Assembly: GCF_900105415.1 (NCBI RefSeq)
Contig: NZ_FNSM01000001.1
Span: 1,302,001-1,366,000 of the forward strand
Source of the DNA: Streptomyces sp. TLI_105
Lineage (GTDB): Bacteria > Actinomycetota > Actinomycetes > Streptomycetales > Streptomycetaceae
Direction: 5' to 3'
Length of the DNA: 64,000 nt
In this document: in pieces, positions 24,363-31,891 of the stretch
Layout of the letters: each line of letters opens with the position of its first letter
Position numbering within the stretch: position 1 is the first letter of the stretch
Notes under the pieces: generated by a model
The model's input: the letters and a program-made list of their open reading frames with translations, nothing else
The model's database searches: none
What the model was told of the DNA's origin: nothing
Translations under genes and position numbers: made by a program

Positions 24363-25480
24363 ACCCCGCCGCCGGTACCGCGCTCGCGGTGCTCCTCTCC
24401 CTCGTCTCCGCCGCCGGGTACGCGCTCGCCGCCGTCGCCCAGGCCCGGCTCGCCGCCGCCTCCCCCGCCGCCCCCGATGGGCGCGGCGCACTGCGCGCCC
24501 TGCTCGCGCGCGGGCAGTGGTGGTGGGCGGTCGGCCTCAACGCGGCCGGAGCCCTCGCCCACGTGGCCGCCCTCCACTACGGGCCGCTGACGCTCGTCCA
24601 GCCGCTCGGCGCGCTGACGCTCGTCGCGGCGCTGCCCCTCGGCGCGTACTGCGCACGGCGCCGGGTGACCCGTACCGAATGGCGCGGGGCCCTGTGGACC
24701 CTGGGCGGACTCGTGGGGCTCGTCGCCGTGACCGGGCCCACGGCCCCCGGCGAGGCGCTCAGCCTGCGCGAGTCCCTGATCGTCGCCGCGGCGACCGCGC
24801 TCCTGATCGCCGCCCTGGCCTCCGGACGGCTGGGCGGGCGCGAGCAGGGCGGGACCGGCGGCCCGGCCGCGCGCGGGCTCGGGCACGCCACGGCCTCCGG
24901 GATCGCCTCGGGCGTCGCCTCGGCGCTCACCCAGACGCTGACGGCCGCACTCGCGCTCGACCTGCCCGGCGCCGAACCGACCTGGTGGCAGACCGCGCTG
25001 CTCGCGGTGCTGATATCCGGCTTCGCCACCGGCGGCCTGCTGCTGTCCCAGACCGCCTACCGGGGCGGGCTCGCGGCGCCGCTGGCCGTCGTCAACCTCT
25101 CCAACCCGGCGGCCGCCGCGGTGATCGGCGTGGCCCTGCTCGGCGAGACCTTCCGCGCGGGCGTCTGGGGCTGGCTGATCGCGGCCGCCGCCTCGCTGGT
25201 CGCGGCGCGGGGCGTGGTCCTGCTGACGAAGGGCGGACCGACGGCACCGGAGCCCGCACCGGCAACCGGGCCCGCACCGGCTCCCGTGTCCGTACCGGCG
25301 GCAGGTTCCGGGGCCCCGAGTTCGGCGCTGTCGCCTTCGGCCCCGCCGGGCGGGGCGGTGCTGCTCCCGGCCGTACCGGCCCCGGCGGCCGCCACGGACG
25401 CGCGGCGGGAGCCGGCGGCCCGCGCCACCGCGTTCGGGGCGCCCGAGACGGAGCCGTTGCCGACGCCGATCGCGGGCTGA
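24359..25480 (+). CDS. DMT-type (EamA/NIPA-like) membrane transporter
   Basis: A 373-aa membrane protein with about nine or ten helices in residues 1-285, in the DMT/NIPA arrangement (LTLVQPLGALTLVAALPLG, later NPAAAAVIGVALLGE). A disordered Ala/Pro tail of about 85 residues follows. Substrate unknown; export of a small metabolite or divalent cation is possible. The ATG at 24359 overlaps the PAP2 stop by 4 bp, so it is co-translated and shares TetR control. The longer upstream frame is a shadow. Confidence 0.85.
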   Translation: MNPAAGTALAVLLSLVSAAGYALAAVAQARLAAASPAAPDGRGALRALLARGQWWWAVGLNAAGALAHVAALHYGPLTLVQPLGALTLVAALPLGAYCARRRVTRTEWRGALWTLGGLVGLVAVTGPTAPGEALSLRESLIVAAATALLIAALASGRLGGREQGGTGGPAARGLGHATASGIASGVASALTQTLTAALALDLPGAEPTWWQTALLAVLISGFATGGLLLSQTAYRGGLAAPLAVVNLSNPAAAAVIGVALLGETFRAGVWGWLIAAAASLVAARGVVLLTKGGPTAPEPAPATGPAPAPVSVPAAGSGAPSSALSPSAPPGGAVLLPAVPAPAAATDARREPAARATAFGAPETEPLPTPIAG

Positions 25481-25600
25481 GCGCGGCGGGCGCCGGGCGG
25501 CGGCCGGCCCCTGGCGGGGGCGGCGAGGACGTCGACGCCGGACGTGGGCGACCGTGGGGGACGCCGAGCGTGGGCGACCCCGTGGGCGCCGGGCGACTGC

Positions 25601-25649
25601 GGTCGGTGGTCGGTGGTCGGTGGTCGGTGGTCGGTGGTCGGTGGTCGGG
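25601..25649. repeat. 7-bp tandem repeat, 7 copies
   Basis: GGTCGGT is repeated seven times head to tail (the last copy is GGTCGGG) in the gap between the DMT transporter and SPFH genes. It has the form of a slippage-prone microsatellite. Confidence 0.95.
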
Positions 25650-25687
25650 CGAGGTTCCGCGCACGGGCCGCCCCACGCTCCCCGAAT

Positions 25688-25736
25688 TCGTCATCTTGAC
25701 GACAACTCCCACGACCCCCTATCGTCAACATGACGA
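25688..25736 (+). promoter_or_regulatory. Promoter with twin palindromic operators for the SPFH / NAD-kinase-like operon
   Basis: -35 TTGACG (25696-25701) and -10 TATCGT (25720-25725) are spaced by 18 bp. Two copies of TCGTCA-N3-TGACGA, at 25688-25702 and 25722-25736 with centres 34 bp apart, overlap the -35 and -10 respectively. This is the geometry expected of a repressor. The regulator is unknown. Confidence 0.7.
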
Positions 25737-25749
25737 CAAGGGGGTTTCC

Positions 25750-26760
25750 ATGGCCGACATCACCCGGCGGGCCGGCTGGCGCCATCTGCGCTCCGCGCCC
25801 ACCGCCCACATCCGCCACCAGCGCCGCGGCCGGCTCGTCCACGACGGCGAAGGACTGAGCTTCTGGTTCCGGCCGCTCACCGCCGCCCTCTCCGAGGTGC
25901 CGGTGAACGACCGCGAGCTCGCGATGGCCTTCCACGCCCGCACGGCGGACTTCCAGGACGTGAGCGTGCAGTCCACCGTCACGTACCGGATCGGCGACCC
26001 GGGCGCGGCGGCCACCCGGCTCGACTTCTCCATCGACCCCGACACGGGCGCGTGGCGCGGCGCGCCGCTGGAGCAGATCGCCACCCTCCTCACCGAGACC
26101 GCCCAGCAGCACGCCCTCGACGTCCTCGCCCGCACCACGCTCGCCGCCGCGCTCGTGGACGGCGTGGCGGCCGTACGCGACCGCATCGCGGCCGGACTCG
26201 CCGCCGAGCCGCGCCTTCCGGACACCGGCATCGAGGTCGTCGCGGTCCGTGTGGTCGCGATCCGGCCCGAGCCCGAGGTCGAGCGTGCCCTGCGCACGCC
26301 CGCGCGTGAGCAGATCCAGCAGGAGGCCGACCGGGCCACGTACGAGCGGCGCGCGGTCGCCGTCGAGCGGGAACGCGCCATCGCCGAGAACGAACTCGCC
26401 AGCAAGATCGAGCTCGCCCGGCAGGAGGAGCGGCTCGTCGAACAGCGCGGCACCAACGCGCGTCGCGAGGCCGAGGAGAACGCGGCCGCCGACGCGGTGC
26501 GGGCCGAGGCCGAGGCCGCGCGGAAGGTCCGGCTGGCCCGGGCCGAGGCGGAGGCGGCACGGGAGGTCGGCGAGGCGCGCGCCGGAGCGCAGTCCGCGTG
26601 GCTGCGGGCGCACGCGGAGGCCGACCCGGCGACCCTGCACGCCCTGGCCGTGACCCGGGCGGCGGAGAACCTGCCGCGCATCGAGCACCTGACGCTCTCC
26701 CCCGACGTGCTGACCGGACTGCTCGCCAAGCTGGGCGGCGAGGGCGGGGCGCGGCCGTGA
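25750..26760 (+). CDS. SPFH (band 7/prohibitin-type) domain protein
   Basis: A 336-aa protein without an obvious membrane anchor. The SPFH domain spans about 15-185 (HDGEGLSFWFRPLTAALSEVPVNDREL at its start, FQDVSVQSTVTYRIGDP in the middle). A long Ala/Glu/Arg-rich coiled coil (about 190-290) would mediate oligomerisation. Start ATG with AGGGGG five bases upstream. It overlaps the next gene by GTGA, so the two proteins are made in step. The local role is unknown. Confidence 0.88.
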   Translation: MADITRRAGWRHLRSAPTAHIRHQRRGRLVHDGEGLSFWFRPLTAALSEVPVNDRELAMAFHARTADFQDVSVQSTVTYRIGDPGAAATRLDFSIDPDTGAWRGAPLEQIATLLTETAQQHALDVLARTTLAAALVDGVAAVRDRIAAGLAAEPRLPDTGIEVVAVRVVAIRPEPEVERALRTPAREQIQQEADRATYERRAVAVERERAIAENELASKIELARQEERLVEQRGTNARREAEENAAADAVRAEAEAARKVRLARAEAEAAREVGEARAGAQSAWLRAHAEADPATLHALAVTRAAENLPRIEHLTLSPDVLTGLLAKLGGEGGARP

Positions 26761-27656
26761 GCCTCGCGCCGCGCGCGGTGCTCGTGCACCGGACCACGGA
26801 GTACGAGGAGCTGCTCGCCCGGCACGGCACGCACGGGCAGGCCGCGTTCTTCCTCTCCGCGCGCGGCCGTTCCGTCGACGCGGTGCGCGAACGGCACGAA
26901 CGCGCCCGGCGGGCGCTCGCCGAGGTCGCGGGCGCGGTGCCGCTGACATGGCGCCAGACCCGGGTCGAACGCGCCGACCTGGACCGGTTCCTGTTCGGGC
27001 CCGAGGACGTCGTCGTGGTGGTCGGACAGGACGGACTGGTCGCCAACGCGGCGAAGTACCTGACGGGGCAGCCGGTCATCGGCATCGACGCCGACCCCGG
27101 GCGCAACCCGGGCGTCCTGGTCCGACACCGCCCCGACCGGGCGCGACGGCTGCTGCCGTACGCGGCGGGGGCGGGGGCGGCGGTCGACGAGCTGACGATG
27201 GTCGAGGCCGTCACCGACGACGCGCAGCGGCTCCTCGCGCTGAACGAGATCTACGTCGGGCCGCCCGGCCACCAGACCGCCCGCTACACGCTCGGACTCG
27301 ACGGTACGGACGCCCCGCCCGAGCCCCAGGCCTCCTCGGGCGTCCTGGTCGGCACCGGCACGGGCGCCACGGGCTGGCTCCGCTCCCTGTGGGAGCAGCG
27401 GTCCAGCGCGCTCGCCCTGCCCGCGCCGGCGGACGCGCGGCTCGCCTGGTTCGTCCGCGAGGCCTGGCCGTCGCCGACGACCGGCACCACCCGCGTCGAA
27501 GGCCTCCTGGAGGAGGGGCGGGGCCTGCGGCTCACCGTCGAGTCGGACCGCCTGGTCGCCTTCGGCGACGGCGTGGAGTCGGACGCGCTCGAACTGACCT
27601 GGGGCCAGACGGTCCGCCTCGCCGTCGCACCCTCCTGCCTGCGCCTGGTGCACTGA
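26757..27656 (+). CDS. NAD-kinase-like protein
   Basis: A 299-aa protein with NAD-kinase fold signatures: VVVVGQDGLVANAAKYL near 82-98 in place of the canonical GGDG loop, LALNEIYVG near 160 (the NE pair used to bind NAD), and the Gly-rich SGVLVGTGTGATGW near 193-206. The second Gly of GGDG is Gln, so nucleotide use may differ from true NAD kinases. It is coupled to the SPFH gene by a 4-bp overlap and lies under the same twin-palindrome promoter. A membrane-microdomain-linked nucleotide function is only a guess. Confidence 0.82.
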   Translation: MSLAPRAVLVHRTTEYEELLARHGTHGQAAFFLSARGRSVDAVRERHERARRALAEVAGAVPLTWRQTRVERADLDRFLFGPEDVVVVVGQDGLVANAAKYLTGQPVIGIDADPGRNPGVLVRHRPDRARRLLPYAAGAGAAVDELTMVEAVTDDAQRLLALNEIYVGPPGHQTARYTLGLDGTDAPPEPQASSGVLVGTGTGATGWLRSLWEQRSSALALPAPADARLAWFVREAWPSPTTGTTRVEGLLEEGRGLRLTVESDRLVAFGDGVESDALELTWGQTVRLAVAPSCLRLVH

Positions 27657-27870
27657 ACGCCGCCCCCTGCCCTGGGCACGCACCCGCCGGGGCGGCGCCC
27701 ACCCTGGCGCGGGCTGCGCCCGCTGGGCGGTGCTCACCCCGCACCCCCGTCGCGGGCACGCCCGCTGAGGCGGTGCCCACCCCGTCGTGGGCAGTCGTTC
27801 CGCCGGGGCGGTGCCCACCCCCACACCCGCCCACCCCCGTTGTGGGCAATCGTTCCGCCGGGGCGGAACG

Positions 27871-28012
27871 GGTGGGCACAACGGACGGCGCCCTTGCCGG
27901 CGCCAGAGGCTCCCGCGCCTGAACCCGCACCGACAGGTACGGCGCACCCGTGGTGCGGGTCCAGGCGCGGAACGCGGAGGCGCCGCTGAGGGCGCCGTCC
28001 CGTGTGCCCACC
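27871..28012. repeat. Large imperfect inverted repeat with 61-bp arms
   Basis: Arms at 27871-27931 and 27952-28012 have equal length and pair over most positions (ends GGTGGGCACA and TGTGCCCACC; inner ends ACCCGCACC and GGTGCGGGT), around a 20-base loop. It would form a very stable cruciform or RNA hairpin after the NAD-kinase-like gene. Confidence 0.85.
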
Positions 28013-28054
28013 CTCCCCCAAGCTCTCGGCTTCGCTCGAGCAGGGGGGACCCCC
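28013..28054. repeat. Hairpin-forming intergenic element
   Basis: CTCCCCC ... GGGGGGA outer arms enclose a GCT ... AGC inner stem. From memory this sequence type recurs widely between Streptomyces genes. It directly abuts the large inverted repeat. Confidence 0.6.
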
Positions 28055-28368
28055 TCGCCCCAGCGGGACGACTGCCCACACGGCGGGGGCCGGGGAGCAC
28101 CGCCCCGCAAGGCGCGCGCCCACACGGGCGGATGGGAACCGCGCGGCGGGTGGGCGGGGGCGGGACGACCGCCCACACGGCGGGGACAGGCCCGCCGGGC
28201 GCGCGCCCACACGGCGGGTGGCGGGGGGGCCGCCCCGCAGGCACAGCCCGCGCGGCGGCCTGAATCGATCGGCAAGGGGCGGCGGCAGGGCGGCACGGCG
28301 TTATGCTCGGCGCGCTTTGCCCGGGTTCCGACTGCTCGGGCCCCCGCCCGGCCGTCGAAGGACACCCC

Positions 28369-29235
28369 ATGACCTCCGCCCCCTCCGGTTCCCTGTCCGT
28401 CTCGTCCGCCACGCCGCAGGACTGGGCACTCGTACGGTCCTGGGCCGCCGCGGAGGGGTGGAATCCCGGACTCTCCGACGTTCCGGCCTTCTTCGCCCAG
28501 GACCCCGCCGGCTTCTTCCTCGGCCGGGTCGACGGGGAGCCCGTCTCCGCCATCTCGGTGGTCAACTACGACGACTCCTACGCCTTCCTCGGCTTCTACC
28601 TCGTCCGCCCCGAACTCCGCGGCCTCGGGCACGGACTGGCCACCTGGCGGGCCGCGCTCGCCCACGCCGGCGGCCGGGCCGTCGGGCTCGACGGGGTGCC
28701 GGCCCAGCAGGACAACTACCGCCGCTCCGGCTTCACCACGGCCTACCGCACCGCGCGGTACGTGGGCGAGGTCCCGGCCCCCGAGCGCCCCGTGGCCGGC
28801 GTCGTGGCCGCCGAGCAGATCGATCCGGCCGCCCTCGCCGCGTACGACGGCGTCTGCCACCACGCCGACCGGCCCCGGTTCCTGAGCACCTGGCTGACCA
28901 CCCCCGGCCATCGGGCGCTGGCCCGCGTGACCGATGGCCGTTTGACCGGATACGGCGTGGTTCGTCCCGCCCAGGACGAGGCCCGGGTGGGGCCGTTGTT
29001 CGCGGACACGCCGGCGGACGCCGCGGCCCTGCTCGACGGTCTCGCCGCCGAGGCGCGGGAGTTCGGCGCCGCCCGTATCGCGGTCGACATGCCGGAGGCG
29101 AATCCGGCGGCGGCCCGGCTGGCCCAGGACCGTGGTCTGGAGCCGACGTTCGAGACGGCCCGGATGTACACGGGCCCGGTCCGCCCCGTGGCACGGGAGC
29201 GCGTCTTCGGCGTCACCACGCTCGAACTCGGCTGA
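28369..29235 (+). CDS. GNAT family acetyltransferase
   Basis: A 288-aa cytoplasmic enzyme with an N-terminal GNAT domain (about 10-140). Motif A is LVRPELRGLGHGLATWR (about 81-97, acetyl-CoA pyrophosphate loop), followed by QQDNYRRSGF. A second, related C-terminal half (about 150-280) matches the two-domain GNAT layout with a DUF1248/acetyltransf_18-like end. Acceptor unknown. ATG at 28369 with GAAGGA six bases upstream; the upstream in-frame ATG at 28303 has no ribosome site. Confidence 0.86.
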   Translation: MTSAPSGSLSVSSATPQDWALVRSWAAAEGWNPGLSDVPAFFAQDPAGFFLGRVDGEPVSAISVVNYDDSYAFLGFYLVRPELRGLGHGLATWRAALAHAGGRAVGLDGVPAQQDNYRRSGFTTAYRTARYVGEVPAPERPVAGVVAAEQIDPAALAAYDGVCHHADRPRFLSTWLTTPGHRALARVTDGRLTGYGVVRPAQDEARVGPLFADTPADAAALLDGLAAEAREFGAARIAVDMPEANPAAARLAQDRGLEPTFETARMYTGPVRPVARERVFGVTTLELG

Positions 29236-29831
29236 CCCCGCCGCCCTCCGCACCGGCGGGGAGGGGAAGGGACCGGCCCCGAGCCGACGGCCTCCCTGCC
29301 GCGATCGGTCCGCGCGGACCGATCCGCACGGACCGATCCGGGCGAACCGCTCCGCACAGACAGATCCGGGCGAACCGATCCGGGCGAACCGGCCGCCCGA
29401 GCGCCTCCGCGCCTCCGGCCCGGCCTCCGCGCTTCCCCTCCCCCGCCAGGCCCCGCCGCCCGCGCCCGGACTCCGGAGCGACCCCCTCCGCGCCCGCGCC
29501 CGCGGCCTCCGCAACGCCCCCCTCGTCCCCCTCCCCTCCCCGGACCCCCGCCGCCCCCTCAGGGGTGACAAGGGTTTTCCCCGTATCGGGTTCACCCCCC
29601 CGTTCCCTACTGTCCTCCGCACCGGCAGATATCATCCCCCGAGCGCACCATGACAGGTGCATGCGGAGGGTGCTGTCCGCCGGTGGCGGCCTTGACCCGG
29701 GCCGTCGCGCCGGTGGCGGCGCACGGGCCCCCCAAGCCCAGGGAACCTCGGACGCGACCCCACTTCGCCCCGCGCGTCCCCGCGCCGCCGCCACTGCTCC
29801 GCAGTCACGTCGTACTCGAAAGGGCCACACC
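29236..29831. other. Long upstream region of the subtilase gene
   Basis: About 600 bp without a convincing gene. It contains a 14-bp tandem repeat (29320-29389), then a pyrimidine-rich, low-complexity stretch (about 29400-29560). The leader of the protease must also lie here. A 61-codon ORF at 29650-29835 has biased composition and no ribosome site and is not annotated. Confidence 0.6.
29320..29389. repeat. 14-bp imperfect tandem repeat, 5 copies
   Basis: Five consecutive 14-bp units alternate between CGATCCGCACGGAC-like and CGATCCGGGCGAAC-like versions, downstream of the acetyltransferase gene. Confidence 0.85.
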
Positions 29832-31664
29832 TTGAACGGTTCCAGGCGGAGAGTCATATCCGTGGTCGCGAGCGCCGCGATCCTCGGTGCCGCTGCCATG
29901 ACTTCCGGGGCGTTCGCCGCCACCCCGGTCGCTGCCACCCCGAAGCCGGTTCCGGCTTCGCAGACGATGCGGGCGCTTCCCAACGCCCCCGTCGAGAAGG
30001 TGATCGTCACCTACAAGAGCCGGACCCCCGAGGCCGGTTCCAACACCGCCGCGAAGAGCGACACGGCCGAGAAGGCCGCGAAGACGGGCGAGAAGCTCTC
30101 CTTCGAGCGCCGCCTCGCCGGCGGTGGCGCCCTGGTGAACCTGGGCGGCAAGGCGACCAAGCAGGACGTGACCGAGGTCATGAACGCGTTCCGCGCCGAC
30201 CCGGCCGTCGCCTCGGTCGAGCCCGACATCCGCGCCTACGCGATGGCGGTCACGCCGAACGACACCGACTACGCCAAGCAGTGGGACCTCTTCGAGCCCA
30301 CCGGCGGCATGAACGTTCCTGCCGCCTGGGACAGGACGACCGGCTCCGGCGTCACCGTCGCCGTCATCGACACCGGTTACGCGGCCCACTCGGACCTGGC
30401 GACCAACATCGTCTCCGGCTACGACTTCATCTCGACCTCCGCCGACGCCCGCGACGGCAACGGCCGCGACGCGGACCCGAAGGACGAGGGCGACTGGAAC
30501 GCCACCGACGGCGAGTGCGGCACCGGCTCGACCGCCTCCAACTCCTCCTGGCACGGCACCCACGTGGCCGGCACCATCGCCGCCGTCACGAACAACACCA
30601 AGGGCATCGCGGGCATCGCGTACAACGCGAAGATCCAGCCCGTGCGCGTGCTCGGCAAGTGCGGCGGCTCGTCCTCCGACATCGCCGACGCCATCACCTG
30701 GGCCTCCGGCGGCACCGTGCCGGGCATCCCGGCGAACCCGAACCCGGCCAAGGTCATCAACATGAGCCTGGGCGGCGCGAGCTCCACCTGCCCGAGCGTC
30801 TACCAGACCGCGATCAACGGCGCCGTCTCGCGCGGCACCACGGTCGTCGTCGCCGCGGGCAACAGCAACGCCAACGCCTCCGGCTTCACCCCGGCGAACT
30901 GCACCGGCGTCATCACCGTGGCGTCGACCAACCGCGCCGGCTCCCGGTCGTACTACTCCAACTACGGCACCATCGTGGACGTGGCCGCGCCCGGCGGCGA
31001 GACCCGCAACGCCACGGACACGCCCGGCACCGTCACCACCCCCGAGAACGCGATCTACTCCACGCTGAACTCGGGCCTGACGACCCAGTCGACCGAGACG
31101 TACAAGCCCTACCAGGGCACCTCGATGGCCGCTCCGCACATCGCCGGTCTGGCCGCCCTGCTGAAGTCGGCCAAGAGCACGCTCACCCCGGCCGAGATCG
31201 AGTCCACGATCAAGAACACCGCCCGCCCGCTGCCCGGCACCTGCACCGGCGGCTGCGGCACCGGCATCGCCGACTCCGCGAAGGCCGTGGACGCGGTCCT
31301 CAACACCACCCCGCCGGCGGGCAACGTCTTCACCAACGCGACGGACGTGGCGATCCCCGACAACACCACCGTGTCGTCCTCGATCGCCGTCACCGGCCGC
31401 ACGGGCAACGCCCCCGCCACCCTCAAGGTCGGCGTGGACATCAAGCACACCTGGCGCGGTGACCTGGTCATCGACCTGGTCGCCCCCGACGGCACGGTGC
31501 GCAACCTGAAGACCTCGTCCTCCTCGGACAGCGCCGACAACGTCCAGACCACCTACACGGTCGACGCGTCGAGCGAGGTCGCCAACGGCACCTGGAAGCT
31601 CCAGGTCCGCGATGTGGCCTCGGGTGACACGGGCTACATCGACTCGTGGAGCCTCACTTTCTGA
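29832..31664 (+). CDS. Secreted S8 family (subtilisin-like) serine protease with P-domain
   Basis: A 610-aa exported protease. Signal peptide (about 1-30, ending AFAATP), I9-type propeptide (about 50-135, VEKVIVTYKSR), then a subtilase domain with the intact triad: Asp in VIDTGY (about 179), His in WHGTHVAG (about 241) and Ser in GTSMAAPH (about 430). A C-terminal P-domain (about 500-610: VGVDIKHTWRGDLVIDLVAPDG, ending GYIDSWSLTF) is typical of proprotein-convertase-like bacterial enzymes. Start TTG at 29832 with AAAGGG about eight bases upstream; it gives a clean signal peptide. Confidence 0.9.
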   Translation: MNGSRRRVISVVASAAILGAAAMTSGAFAATPVAATPKPVPASQTMRALPNAPVEKVIVTYKSRTPEAGSNTAAKSDTAEKAAKTGEKLSFERRLAGGGALVNLGGKATKQDVTEVMNAFRADPAVASVEPDIRAYAMAVTPNDTDYAKQWDLFEPTGGMNVPAAWDRTTGSGVTVAVIDTGYAAHSDLATNIVSGYDFISTSADARDGNGRDADPKDEGDWNATDGECGTGSTASNSSWHGTHVAGTIAAVTNNTKGIAGIAYNAKIQPVRVLGKCGGSSSDIADAITWASGGTVPGIPANPNPAKVINMSLGGASSTCPSVYQTAINGAVSRGTTVVVAAGNSNANASGFTPANCTGVITVASTNRAGSRSYYSNYGTIVDVAAPGGETRNATDTPGTVTTPENAIYSTLNSGLTTQSTETYKPYQGTSMAAPHIAGLAALLKSAKSTLTPAEIESTIKNTARPLPGTCTGGCGTGIADSAKAVDAVLNTTPPAGNVFTNATDVAIPDNTTVSSSIAVTGRTGNAPATLKVGVDIKHTWRGDLVIDLVAPDGTVRNLKTSSSSDSADNVQTTYTVDASSEVANGTWKLQVRDVASGDTGYIDSWSLTF

Positions 31665-31891
31665 CGCACCGCCCGCACCACCTCTGAACCACCCCCCACA
31701 TCAGCATCATTGCTGGTCAGCGACGCGCCCGTGGTCTACACCACTGGCGCGTTCTGGCGTTGTGGGAGCGCGCCCGGACCGTGCCCTCTGTCCGTATGCC
31801 GGACAAGGGGCCTGGACTGTGCCGGTCCGCTCCGTATCCTCTGCGCACGGGGTCCATGGGCCGGCCCCCGAGGGGCCGGAGGTGGTGGACA

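Larger units (their letters stand above)
27657..28368. repeat. Gene-free palindromic repeat cluster
   Basis: About 700 bp with no credible gene. The left part has several copies of a GTGGGCA-GTCGTTCCGCCGG-type unit. The right part repeats its complement (for example GCCCACACGGCGGG near 28075-28220, about four variants). The centre is a 61-bp inverted repeat (27871-28012) followed by a hairpin element (28013-28054). The whole resembles stacked intergenic repeats of Streptomyces. Confidence 0.8.

Noticed and set aside
25601..25649. Possible plasmid or phage iteron/origin
   Set aside because: A simple 7-bp microsatellite with no replication gene or AT-rich unwinding region nearby.
29650..29835. 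61-codon ORF upstream of the subtilase
   Set aside because: No ribosome site, Pro/Arg-biased shadow composition, and it overlaps the subtilase start in another frame.
31760..31891. Upstream extension of the LuxR regulator to an earlier start
   Set aside because: The extra 44 residues are Arg/Pro/Trp-rich and lack a ribosome site; GTG at 31892 has GGAGG and leads directly into the domain.
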